A DNA stretch of 64,000 nucleotides from Pedobacter cryoconitis (GTDB lineage: Bacteria; Bacteroidota; Bacteroidia; Sphingobacteriales; Sphingobacteriaceae). The notes below the pieces were generated by a model, which searched no databases, had not been told where the DNA came from, and saw only the letters and a list, made by a program, of their open reading frames with translations. A program made the translations under genes and the position numbers. Below, piece after piece: positions 41,779-50,610 of the stretch; position 1 is the first letter of the stretch, and the number at the start of each line of letters is the position of its first letter. The stretch spans positions 62,001 to 126,000 of the forward strand of contig NZ_QLLR01000011.1 in the NCBI RefSeq assembly GCF_003259615.1, written 5' to 3'.

Positions 41779-43156
41779 GGGCAACGCCAGCTTTCTTAAG
41801 AATAGTGAACTGATCGCGGATTTCTCCATCTGCACAAATCCATTTGAGCTCTAAACGGTTACCTTCTACTTCTAAAACACTCGCTCCACCGTGTTCTGCA
41901 TCAGAAAAATACATTGCATTGTGCGGGTAAGTTGATTGTTTACCGCCCAGTTTCCCGGCAGAACCACTTACCACATAAACTGTCCCTTGCTGATGGGCAG
42001 GATCTTTCTGATAAGGAGCAGAATCCGGACTTCCATCATTTTTTCCCGAAGAAGTACTTAAGTTATATTTTTTAGCATCAAAAGTATCAGATGGCCCATA
42101 ATGTCCTTTCATCATCCTGCTGCGTTCATAATCATGACTATGTCCGTTTAGCACAAGGTCTACCCCTTCACGCTCCATGATACGGATAAAGTTTTCCCTG
42201 ATTTTCACCAGTTCTTCTTCCTGATCTGAATTGTGTGAACCCATAGTATAAGGCGGGTGATGCCAGAAAGCTACAATCCAGCCTTTATTTTTATTGGCAG
42301 CCAGATCTTTTTTTATCCACTGCACCTGCGGGCCCAGGGTATCATATAACCGGTAAGTCCGGTCTTCTTTTCCATAAGAGTCCAGCGAAAGGAAATGTAT
42401 GTTTCCAATATCAAAAGAGTAAAAAGCCTGGGTATTTGAAGGTGTTCCGCCCGATTCACCATGAACAGGCATAGAGAAGTTCTGGTAATAAGCAGTCTCA
42501 TGAGTCTCCTGCGCATGTTTTGCCGTCAGATCCGTATCATGGTAATCATGATTTCCCGGCGTTGGGAACAAAGGATACTTTTTCAGCAGGTCATCTTTGT
42601 AAATATTAAAAAACTTACTCTGAAATTCTGAATCCGTTCCGTCAGAATAAGCATTATCACCCAGTAAAATCCATGCAGTGAGGTCATTGTTACCTGCATA
42701 TTTAACAATCTGTTCTTTGACCCTGCGCTGATTGATAGAATTATCGCCGCAATCCCCTAAAGCAGCAATGCGATAGCGTCCAGCTTTTCCAGGTTCAGGC
42801 AAAGTAGTGAAATAATTATCCTGATTGCCCTGCAAAGTATCTTGAAGGCCGCCAATCGAATAATAATAACGCGTTGCAGGCTTCAGTCCTTTCAACTGCA
42901 CCTGATGTTCTGTTAACAGCGTACGATCTTCAGCCGCCTGATCGAGCTTAGCCAGGCTTGTGCCATAACGTACTTTACTTCTGGAAGAAACATCAGTTCT
43001 CCAGCGGATTAATATCCCGGTACTGCTGGCCACTTGTAAATAAGGGCCCCGGATTAGCCTGACAGGTTCGGTTGCCGCACCTTTTTGTTTTTCCTGTGCA
43101 CAGAGCGCTAAACTCAGCGCACAGGAGAAAAATAATACTACTGATTTCTTAAGCAT
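41765..43156 (-). CDS. Purple acid phosphatase-like metallophosphoesterase
   Basis: A 463-residue exported enzyme. The signal peptide (KKSVVLFFSCALSLALCAQ) is followed by a fibronectin-like N-domain of about 100 residues (GPYLQVASSTGILIRWRTD, then LKGLKPATRYYYSIGG). The calcineurin-like catalytic domain has the five metal motifs in order: ALGDCGDN, LLGDNAYSDG, TPGNHDYHD, FWHHPPYT and LNGHSHDYERSR. That is the purple acid phosphatase layout; such enzymes hydrolyse phosphomonoesters, including lower inositol phosphates. It starts 1 bp after the phytase stop and overlaps the next gene, so it is firmly in the operon. Confidence 0.9.
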   Translation of the reverse strand: MLKKSVVLFFSCALSLALCAQEKQKGAATEPVRLIRGPYLQVASSTGILIRWRTDVSSRSKVRYGTSLAKLDQAAEDRTLLTEHQVQLKGLKPATRYYYSIGGLQDTLQGNQDNYFTTLPEPGKAGRYRIAALGDCGDNSINQRRVKEQIVKYAGNNDLTAWILLGDNAYSDGTDSEFQSKFFNIYKDDLLKKYPLFPTPGNHDYHDTDLTAKHAQETHETAYYQNFSMPVHGESGGTPSNTQAFYSFDIGNIHFLSLDSYGKEDRTYRLYDTLGPQVQWIKKDLAANKNKGWIVAFWHHPPYTMGSHNSDQEEELVKIRENFIRIMEREGVDLVLNGHSHDYERSRMMKGHYGPSDTFDAKKYNLSTSSGKNDGSPDSAPYQKDPAHQQGTVYVVSGSAGKLGGKQSTYPHNAMYFSDAEHGGASVLEVEGNRLELKWICADGEIRDQFTILKKAGVAHVPK

Positions 43157-43157
43157 C

Positions 43158-44240
43158 TTAACGATTTATTTTAAGTTTTTTACCCGCTATATCTTCCCAA
43201 CGGTAATAATGAAAAGTTTTATCATCACTCATTACTACAAATAAGCCATGCTTAAAAGTCTCATTCAAAGGAACGTTAACGACTTCTGAGCCATCACTAT
43301 GATTGGCCAGCACCTTCACTATTTTCAGCAATTCATGTGCATGGGGATTTTTGGCTGTACTTGCTCTGTTAAAGATATGAAATTGATTTGCTCCCTGGTC
43401 TGATACTAAAATATAGCCTTCGGTCGCTGAGGTTTTATAAATAGAAATACCTTCATGATCTTCTTTAAAGCCTGTTGTTGCAAATAAAGCTAATTCTTCA
43501 TTTCCTTTTTCAGGATCTGCATAATATTGACGCACGCCGAATTGTTCGTCCGAATAATAGATATAGCCCAGTTCGTTATCGACAGCGATAGCTTCAATTT
43601 CCTTTTTACCGCTATACTGACCAAATTTCCGAACCAGTTCTGCTTTAACATGCCCCGTTCCATCGTCAGTTAACAGGTATTGCCAAAGGTAAGTACCGTC
43701 TTTAGGGCCCGTTTTACGGCCAACAATAGCGTACATTTTTCCAGCTTTACTGGTATAAACCGAAATCCCCATCAGATCTCTGAATTCTGGTGCCGTTTCT
43801 CCTTCAAACATCGGAAGACCTCCGTGATCGACCGCCTTCATATCAGGCAGAGAAAACAGGCGGAGTTTATGGGTAAAACGTTCTGTAGTAACCGCAATAT
43901 CAGTAGCTTTTCCATTGAGCATCAATCCGTAAGCAACGTCTACATTATTTGGACGTTTAAGTCCTTTCACGACCAGGTTATGCTGAATCTTGCCTTGCAG
44001 ATCAAAAACATATAATCCGCCTTCAGTGGCTTTGTCAGTCCCGATAACAAGACTTTTTGAAGCATCCTTCGGATTGATCCAGATCGCAGGGTCATCAGAA
44101 TCAAATTGTACTTTTTCTGAGATCACTGCGGGCTGAACTATTGCTGAATCTGCAATAACTGCAGCGGTATTGGTAATTTTCTGACTACAGCCTGCTGCTA
44201 AAAGCGGCAGCAAAAGAAATTTTACAGGGTATTTTAACAT
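43158..44240 (-). CDS. Beta-propeller phytase (3-phytase) lipoprotein
   Basis: A 360-residue beta-propeller phytase. The signal KFLLLPLLAAGC ends in a lipobox Cys. Family blocks are FDSDDPAIWINPKDASKSLV, GTDKATEGGLYVFDLQGK, RPNNVDVAYG, EAIAVDNELGYIYYSDEQFG and DHEGISIYK. The acidic residues in these loops bind the Ca ions that activate this class and bind the phosphates. It removes phosphate stepwise from Ca-phytate at neutral pH. Anchored outside the cytoplasm next to a TonB receptor and a second phosphatase, it is the functional centre of this operon. Confidence 0.93.
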   Translation of the reverse strand: MLKYPVKFLLLPLLAAGCSQKITNTAAVIADSAIVQPAVISEKVQFDSDDPAIWINPKDASKSLVIGTDKATEGGLYVFDLQGKIQHNLVVKGLKRPNNVDVAYGLMLNGKATDIAVTTERFTHKLRLFSLPDMKAVDHGGLPMFEGETAPEFRDLMGISVYTSKAGKMYAIVGRKTGPKDGTYLWQYLLTDDGTGHVKAELVRKFGQYSGKKEIEAIAVDNELGYIYYSDEQFGVRQYYADPEKGNEELALFATTGFKEDHEGISIYKTSATEGYILVSDQGANQFHIFNRASTAKNPHAHELLKIVKVLANHSDGSEVVNVPLNETFKHGLFVVMSDDKTFHYYRWEDIAGKKLKINR

Positions 44241-44251
44241 CGTCTGATTTA

Positions 44252-45514
44252 TTATTTTAATCCAAATGCGCCAATATTGACAGATGGTGCTGGTGAAGGA
44301 TAAAGGATGCCGTTAACAGTCAATCCATCCGGGAAATTACGTACAAAAGCTGTTGTTCCTTTATTTAAAGCTGCCGAGCCTGGCAGTAAATGGAAATCCC
44401 AGCTTTCATCTAATGTCGGGTTGTCTGTAGCGGTATTCAGCGGGTAATTTGCAAATTTAGGATCATTCTCCCCTGCCAGTTTACCAATCACATCATTTGT
44501 TCCGCCTACAATATCGGTTTTGGGCTGAAACTGATCAACTGTAACCTGACTATAACCATAATATAGAGAATTTTTGAAAACGGAACGTTTATCCTCAGTA
44601 AGTTTCAGATCTCTTTTAATTCCAAATCGGGTATTGGCGAATAAATTGTTATACAGCTCTGCATACACTGCAGATTCTAACCATACAGAACCACCTTTTG
44701 CTGTTGGTCTTCTCCAGCCAGTGTTCAACATCGTATTGTTATAAGCCACGACATGCGCTTGCGGAGTGCGGTCACCAACATTAGAAAGTTTAAGTGCATT
44801 GGTATTGGTTCCGTAAAACAGGTTATAACTCACATCTGCCAGACATCCTGATTTGATGTTAATTCCTTCCCCGCCTACTAAACCAGTACTGTAGAACCTG
44901 TTATTGGAAAAGATAATCTTTCCGCCTTCGATATAAGTACAATCGTCTCTGAAATACCGGAAAGTACTGTTAGTAACTACCAGTTTCCCTTTTACGTTGG
45001 CAAACCATAGTGCTGGTGCATTCTGTCCGCTGATCCCTTTATACAAACCCATTTTTACTGAGGTTGAGGCTTCAGTTGTCGCTCCGCCACCATATTCTAT
45101 AATTGTATTATCCAGCAATAGTTCCGTGCAGCTTGGTGCCGCAAAGATCCCTCCCCAGAGTTTACCATATTTATTGGCGGCAGTTCTGTAGTTTTCCTCT
45201 ACGGTGATTTTAACCGGGCTTGCCGCGCTTCCCATGGAATATAAATTCCCCAAAACGATAAATTCTGGTTTAGAAATAGTATCCATAATCACCGTCACTC
45301 CTTCTTCGATCGTTAATGTTTTAGTGGCAGGAACAATAATATCGCCAGTCACTCTTACAACACTTCCTTTGGTCCAGATCCCGAATACTTCACCCGAAAT
45401 ACCATTTCCATTTTGTGGTACCGGTGAAGTATCCACATCTATATTTGCCTTTTTACAGCTGGTAAATAGTGCAATCATTAAAACTGCTGCTATCAAAAAT
45501 CTATTTAAGTTCAT
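44252..45514 (-). CDS. Right-handed parallel beta-helix lipoprotein
   Basis: A 420-residue lipoprotein (FLIAAVLMIALFTSC, lipobox Cys at about 20). The rest is a repeated beta-strand pattern with Asn turns, as in EGVTVIMDT, FSNNRFYSTG, VSYNLFYGTN and ELYNNLFANT, typical of right-handed parallel beta-helices that bind polysaccharides or other extended ligands. It sits where a SusD-like lipoprotein would in a SusCD pair: 19 bp after the TonB receptor and 11 bp before the phytase. It has no visible catalytic motif. A surface-exposed binding role for phytate or organic phosphate is inferred from position only. Confidence 0.78.
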   Translation of the reverse strand: MNLNRFLIAAVLMIALFTSCKKANIDVDTSPVPQNGNGISGEVFGIWTKGSVVRVTGDIIVPATKTLTIEEGVTVIMDTISKPEFIVLGNLYSMGSAASPVKITVEENYRTAANKYGKLWGGIFAAPSCTELLLDNTIIEYGGGATTEASTSVKMGLYKGISGQNAPALWFANVKGKLVVTNSTFRYFRDDCTYIEGGKIIFSNNRFYSTGLVGGEGINIKSGCLADVSYNLFYGTNTNALKLSNVGDRTPQAHVVAYNNTMLNTGWRRPTAKGGSVWLESAVYAELYNNLFANTRFGIKRDLKLTEDKRSVFKNSLYYGYSQVTVDQFQPKTDIVGGTNDVIGKLAGENDPKFANYPLNTATDNPTLDESWDFHLLPGSAALNKGTTAFVRNFPDGLTVNGILYPSPAPSVNIGAFGLK

Positions 45515-45533
45515 CTTGTTTTATCTATTTAAA

Positions 45534-48296
45534 TTATAACTTATAGCGTAAGCCTATCAGGTAAGTCTGTTCGTAAAAATCTTTGCGGATCAGGGTTTCA
45601 TTGCCCCCTTCTTTTTGTTTTGGCAAGTCTGCATTCAAACTATTTTTACCTTTGATAAACAACTCATTAGGTGTATTCAGCAGATTTCCAGCTTTAATAA
45701 AAACACTGATGTTATTTTTAAATTTCTTCTCTACAGAAGCATCCATCTGGATAAATCCTTTCTGCCATAAATCGTTGTCAACAAACTGAGAAATCGTATT
45801 GATCCTTTCTCCGGTATAAGATCCTGCCAGCTGCGCATCCCATCCATGTTTGCTGTCTTTGTAAATCAATGATAGATTTCCCGTATGAGCGGACTGACCA
45901 AATAAAGGCCTGCTCTGTTCCACATTAATTAACTTCAGGTCACCACTTTCAGTTCTGATCCTGGTACTTTTGTCGGTGGTAATTCTGGAATGGGTATAAG
46001 TATAGTTGGCTTTAATCCCTATTTTATTGAAGAATTTGATATAATCTACTTCTAAGCCATAATTCTTAGCTGTTCCAAAATTGCCCGGTGTATAATATTG
46101 ATCCTGTCCTCTAACCGGATCTGCCTGGATAGTATATTCAATCGGATCTTTGATCTTTTTGTAAAAAGCACCTACTAATAACTGATCAGTACTGTTCGGG
46201 AACAATTCATAACGTAAGTCAAAGTTATCAGCAATAGCACGTTTCAAATCCGGGTTACCACGTTCTCTGTATTCTTCATAAACCGCTCCTGAAGGAACAA
46301 GTTCATAAAATCCAGGACGATTCAGCGAACGAAAGTAAGTAGCTCTCAGGTTTTCATTTTTACTCAGCCCATATTTTAAGTTTAAACTCGGCAACAGATC
46401 AGTATATACCTGTTTTCCTACCGGTCTTGACTCTCCTTGCGGGAATAAAAGATGATAACCCTGGTTAGTATGCTCTACCCTTGCTCCACCGATCACTTCA
46501 AGTTTCGCGATCTTAAAATTGAACATTCCATACCCTGCAGTAGTTTGCTCAGCTGCATCATAAGTAAGCGGATTTGCTACTGCACCCTTTGGATTCTGAA
46601 CTTCCCAGGTAATGTCTGTGTAATTCATGAAATCAGTACCATATAAACCTTGTCTGTTTAATGGAAAAAGGACATAATTATTGTAGAAATTGCTTCTTTG
46701 TTTGTCTCTGTAAAGCCCGCCACCTGTAAAATCTACCTTTGTACCTGCAATATCTGCGGTATAAGTTACATCCAGGTAACCCGCTTTATCTTCATCAGTA
46801 TTTCTGGACCATCTATGGTCAACTTCTTTTGCGGTAGTACGGTTCTCCAGGAAATTTCTGCGTGTTCCGTTCAGCGTGATCGTTGTTTCATCAGGAATAT
46901 CATTTTTAGCGGTAGAATAAACTGCTGACCACTGGATTTTCAATTTCTTCGGGATCAGCGTATGCTCTCCATGTAAAGTACTGTTATAAATTTGCTGTTC
47001 GGTAAATCTGGAACGGGTAGCATAAGAGATTTCCGCACTTCCGGCTCCGGCATTATATTCTGAAGTGGAGAAGTTTGTCGTGATCTGATCTCTTGTTTGT
47101 ATACTGGTCAGGTTTACATAAGAATTAACCAGGGAAAGTTTATTTCTATCATTAAAAATATAATCTATTTTCCCATGTAACCCATAACGTTTTTGTTGTT
47201 CGCTAAACTGTCTTTCATCCATAGAAGTAATCCTGGAATATTTATCTACATCTGCCACAGTTGAGTTAAAGAATGCACTGTTTGTACCGCGGTAAGTATT
47301 TTGATAACTTCCTGCAATTAATACACCCAATTTGTTGTTTAAAAAGCGCTGTCCAATAGAAATACCGCCCACCAGGTTAGGATCTGCTTGTTTTGCTTTA
47401 TAGTCTACAGTCCCTTTGGAGAAGTCGGCAGCTTTGGCATCATAAGCTCTGCCGTTAATTTCATAAGGTGATTTCGAATTGATTGCGCCTGCATCGAAAG
47501 CCAGGAACTTACGGTCAAAAAGCATCTGACTGTAACCTGTCGCTAAGTTTGCATTCACTTGTAATTTAGAAGGTGCATCTTTCATGACCATATTAACGAC
47601 ACCACCAACAGCGTCCCCCTCCATATTTGGGGTCAATGATTTGTAGACCTCCAAACGTTCCAGTAGTTCTGAAGGAAAAATATCCAGAGGAACATATCTG
47701 AATTTATTATCAGGACTCGGTATTTTGATACCATTTACCAAAGTATAGTTATACCTTTTATCCATTCCCCGCAGAATAGCGTATTGTCCGTCTCCGTTAT
47801 TGCTTCTTTCAATCGTTACTCCAGACACCCTTTGTATGGCATTGGCCACTGTTAAATCCGGGGAAATTTCCATTGCCCTGCCAGAAACCACATTCATCAC
47901 CTGCATAGATTTCTGTTCTATCTTTCTGGCCGTGCGTTCTGTAGAGCCTTCCTGTTTCGCTGCAATTACAATTTCACTCAGGTCATTAGTATTATCTTCA
48001 CTCAGATAAACATTCAGCGCAGGATTATGCTCCTTTTCTACTTCAATTTGTTTGCTGAAGGTCTTGTAACTGATGTAAGAAACTTTAATGGTAAAAGTTC
48101 CTGCTTTAACATGTTTGAACTCGAAGGAACCGTCCAAACCTGTCATGGTTGTTTGTGTTGTGTTTTCCAATCTGACAGAAGCGCCGATCAGGGCTTCTCC
48201 GGTTCGATGGTCGTACACGTGTCCTTTAATGTTACCGGCTTTTGCCACCGCTATGCTTAAGAATAAGCAAAGAATCGTTTGTAAAATTAATTTCAT
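45534..48296 (-). CDS. TonB-dependent receptor of the phytase operon
   Basis: A 920-residue outer-membrane receptor. The signal peptide (LILQTILCLFLSIAVAKA) is followed by a carboxypeptidase-regulatory domain (GHVYDHRTGEALIGASVRLE), a plug (EIVIAAKQEGSTERTARKIE, then ISPDLTVANAIQRVSGVTIE and YTLVNGIKIPSPDNKFRY) and a long beta-barrel ending YLIGLRYKL. It is not a SusC type, since no SusD follows. It heads the phytase operon, so its likely cargo is an inositol phosphate, a metal complex of it, or the released product. A region with TACA-type repeats (48381-48440) lies in front of its start. Confidence 0.92.
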   Translation of the reverse strand: MKLILQTILCLFLSIAVAKAGNIKGHVYDHRTGEALIGASVRLENTTQTTMTGLDGSFEFKHVKAGTFTIKVSYISYKTFSKQIEVEKEHNPALNVYLSEDNTNDLSEIVIAAKQEGSTERTARKIEQKSMQVMNVVSGRAMEISPDLTVANAIQRVSGVTIERSNNGDGQYAILRGMDKRYNYTLVNGIKIPSPDNKFRYVPLDIFPSELLERLEVYKSLTPNMEGDAVGGVVNMVMKDAPSKLQVNANLATGYSQMLFDRKFLAFDAGAINSKSPYEINGRAYDAKAADFSKGTVDYKAKQADPNLVGGISIGQRFLNNKLGVLIAGSYQNTYRGTNSAFFNSTVADVDKYSRITSMDERQFSEQQKRYGLHGKIDYIFNDRNKLSLVNSYVNLTSIQTRDQITTNFSTSEYNAGAGSAEISYATRSRFTEQQIYNSTLHGEHTLIPKKLKIQWSAVYSTAKNDIPDETTITLNGTRRNFLENRTTAKEVDHRWSRNTDEDKAGYLDVTYTADIAGTKVDFTGGGLYRDKQRSNFYNNYVLFPLNRQGLYGTDFMNYTDITWEVQNPKGAVANPLTYDAAEQTTAGYGMFNFKIAKLEVIGGARVEHTNQGYHLLFPQGESRPVGKQVYTDLLPSLNLKYGLSKNENLRATYFRSLNRPGFYELVPSGAVYEEYRERGNPDLKRAIADNFDLRYELFPNSTDQLLVGAFYKKIKDPIEYTIQADPVRGQDQYYTPGNFGTAKNYGLEVDYIKFFNKIGIKANYTYTHSRITTDKSTRIRTESGDLKLINVEQSRPLFGQSAHTGNLSLIYKDSKHGWDAQLAGSYTGERINTISQFVDNDLWQKGFIQMDASVEKKFKNNISVFIKAGNLLNTPNELFIKGKNSLNADLPKQKEGGNETLIRKDFYEQTYLIGLRYKL

Positions 48297-48380
48297 TGTT
48301 CAAATGGTTTGTTTGTGAGCGTGTTGTTTTTTCGCTGCGACAAAATTGTATTATCCTTTCCGGACAGGCTAAAAATCACC

Positions 48381-48440
48381 GTGTACAAAATGTAAACACC
48401 GTGAACCGGGCTGTATACAAAGCGCATACAGCGTATACAC
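48381..48440. promoter_or_regulatory. Helically phased repeats upstream of the phytase operon
   Basis: Five copies of a TACA-like core fall at 48384, 48395 (AACA), 48416, 48427 and 48436, with spacings of 11, 21, 11 and 9 bp; they lie in the contexts GTGTACA, TGTAAACA, TGTATACA, GCATACA and GTATACA. Phasing near 11 bp puts them on one side of the helix, as in direct-repeat sites of OmpR/PhoB-type regulators. The region is 84-144 bp upstream of the receptor start. The regulator is unknown. Confidence 0.4.
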
Positions 48441-48542
48441 ATCCGATATAACTATTTGATATTAAGCGATATAAAAAGAACAAAGCCGCCGTTATCATTT
48501 AGTTAGCGTAACATTAAGGAATTGTTAATGGCCAAAAACACC

Positions 48543-50138
48543 TTAAATTGTCTGGATGAACGTACTTAAGTTATCCCCCTGACTGATGTTCAATTTTTTG
48601 CGCAGCCTGTACCTGGCTACCCGGAGGCTGTCCTGGGAGATCCCGAAGATCACTGCCATGTCTTTAGAACTCATATTCATTTTCAGCAAGGCGATTAAAC
48701 GAATATCATTTACAGTCAGTTCTTCACAATGTGCTTTAAGATTATCAAAAAATGATTGGTGCAATTGTTCGAATACCTGGGTAAAATCTTTCCACTGCTG
48801 GTCATGGTTGATATTCTGATTCAGTTGCCTCACCAATTGCTGTAATTGCTTTTTCTGATCTCTTTTGTCTTCTTTGATCATTTCATCAAGCTTGGTCCGC
48901 AGGCTATCAAGGAAATTATTATGTTGTATCACTTGTAAAGTATGCGTGGTGAGTTCCCTGCTTTTGAGCTCCAGTTGCTCCTGCTGCGCCTGATTGAGCT
49001 GTTCATTCTTTTCTGCAATCGCCTTGTTTTCCCGAAGCTTCAGCCGCTGACGGGAAATAGTCAGCAGCCCCATTACAATGAGCAGCAAAATGACCACCAC
49101 TACCGCTATACTGATAATCAGGTTTACTTTCCTGCTATTTTCCAGGGCGGCGATCTCATCATTTTTCTTATCTATATTATAAATGATCTGTAAAAAGGAC
49201 ATCTGCTTATTACTTTCGTCAGAATACAGGTGCAGCATATGTTTACGGCTCAGTTCCATATAATAATAAGCACTATCATTTTGCCCGGTCAGGTTATAGG
49301 ATTTAGCAATATCCCGGTAAGCAGAAGCTTGCTGATATTCATTTTTAGTGGCGATGGACAAGCTTAAAGCAACTCTTGTATATTTTAACCCTTGCTTGTA
49401 ATCACCCGTTTTACGAAAAATATCGCCTAAATTATTGATCACTTCAATACTGGAAACCTCATTATTTACGGCCTTATATAATTTCAAAGATTCATCGAAG
49501 TAATATTTCGCAGAGTCATAACGGACGAGGTCTTCATGGATGCTCCCCAGGTTTTCATAAATCTTTGCTTCTCCCTGTTTATACCCTGCCTTCTGATACT
49601 CTTTTAAGGCATGCCGCTGATAATAAAATGCGCTATCATAACGCTGTTCTTTTTCATATAAGTGGCCGATATGTCCATAAGTTTCTCCCAATCCTATACG
49701 ATTATTGGTGCTTTTATAGAGCTTCAACGCCTGATCATATTGCTTTCTGGAAGCGTGTTTATTGAAATTCTGATAATAGACAATTCCCATATCATTCAGA
49801 TTATCAGCGAGTAAGTCTTGTTCATTAAGCTGCTTGAATAATTTATCCGCTTGCTGATGGTATTCCAAAGATTGCGCATAATGCCCCTGGGCGTAACATA
49901 TTTTCCCCATCTGCTGCAAGCACATCCCAATAATCTTTCTGTTGTTGTCTGCCAGCGCCTGATGATAGAGCTTTTTGAGCTGGATGAATGCGGAATCCGG
50001 GAAGCGGTGACTGAGTACCAGGGTATGTTTAAGGTCTTGCTCGGGTATTGATTTTGCCTCGGTTTTGTTCAGCTGGAATAAACATAAGATAAATAAAATA
50101 GAGGTTTTAAGATAAAATTTGCAGTTGACAGCTATCAT
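48543..50138 (-). CDS. TPR sensor-like regulator with membrane helix and C-terminal HTH
   Basis: A 531-residue protein. A signal peptide or N-terminal anchor (KTSILFILCLFQLNKTEA) is followed by TPR repeats (about 40-330), such as YAQSLEYHQQADKLFKQLN and QRYDSAFYYQRHALKEYQKA. A membrane helix (LIISIAVVVVILLLIVMGLL), a coiled coil of about 100 residues, and a C-terminal HTH of the LuxR-like type (VNDIRLIALLKMNMSSKDMA, then ISQDSLRVARYRLRKKL) complete it. There is no kinase or receiver domain. The start at ATG 50138 is preferred over an upstream TTG. It lies 246 bp upstream of the phytase-operon receptor on the same strand and may regulate it by sensing a periplasmic signal. Confidence 0.82.
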   Translation of the reverse strand: MIAVNCKFYLKTSILFILCLFQLNKTEAKSIPEQDLKHTLVLSHRFPDSAFIQLKKLYHQALADNNRKIIGMCLQQMGKICYAQGHYAQSLEYHQQADKLFKQLNEQDLLADNLNDMGIVYYQNFNKHASRKQYDQALKLYKSTNNRIGLGETYGHIGHLYEKEQRYDSAFYYQRHALKEYQKAGYKQGEAKIYENLGSIHEDLVRYDSAKYYFDESLKLYKAVNNEVSSIEVINNLGDIFRKTGDYKQGLKYTRVALSLSIATKNEYQQASAYRDIAKSYNLTGQNDSAYYYMELSRKHMLHLYSDESNKQMSFLQIIYNIDKKNDEIAALENSRKVNLIISIAVVVVILLLIVMGLLTISRQRLKLRENKAIAEKNEQLNQAQQEQLELKSRELTTHTLQVIQHNNFLDSLRTKLDEMIKEDKRDQKKQLQQLVRQLNQNINHDQQWKDFTQVFEQLHQSFFDNLKAHCEELTVNDIRLIALLKMNMSSKDMAVIFGISQDSLRVARYRLRKKLNISQGDNLSTFIQTI

Positions 50139-50360
50139 TGGAGAACAATTAAAACAGCCGCTTGATTGGAAATCCGGCTCTTGCAAAGGAAGCCTTCTAG
50201 TATTAATACAATGTTAAGCCAATGGTAATGAATACTGAAATGTTAGGTTTTGTTTAATAACATGATAACATTAATTGTACAAAATAAGAAATAAAAGATT
50301 TAAATTTAGGCATAGGTATTGATATACATTCCCTACTAAAACTATTTAACCATATAATAT

Positions 50361-50561
50361 ATGCTCAGACACACCTATTACGATCCGAATGAAACGAATA
50401 TGCCGGAGAACAAACTAATTGATTTACAAGAATATTATGAAGTGGAATATTGGTCTAAAAGATTCGGTGTTACACCAGAACTATTAAAGCGCGCAGTAAA
50501 AGAATCAGACAGTGCTGTCGCTGATGAAGTTGAAAAATATATCAGAACTAAATACGCTTAG
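50361..50561 (+). CDS. DUF3606 protein
   Basis: A 66-residue protein carrying the DUF3606 pattern: a start-like LIDLQEYYEVEYWSKRFGVT, a helix ELLKRAVKESDSAVADEVEK, and a short tail. The YEVEYWSKRFGV core is the mark of this family of small, mostly helical proteins with no known role. A second in-frame Met 14 codons on (MPENK) is a possible shorter start. It stands alone between two minus-strand genes. Confidence 0.8.
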   Translation: MLRHTYYDPNETNMPENKLIDLQEYYEVEYWSKRFGVTPELLKRAVKESDSAVADEVEKYIRTKYA

Positions 50562-50574
50562 TTATAGCAGATAT

Positions 50575-50610
50575 TCAATTGTATTAAAGAAACGCTCAAT
50601 TACATTAAAG
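50575..50610. repeat. Imperfect direct repeat of 15 bp, 21-bp period
   Basis: TCAATTGTATTAAAG (50575-50589) and TCAATTACATTAAAG (50596-50610) match at 13 of 15 bases. The second copy overlaps the stop codon of the cardiolipin synthase gene (50600). Confidence 0.55.
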
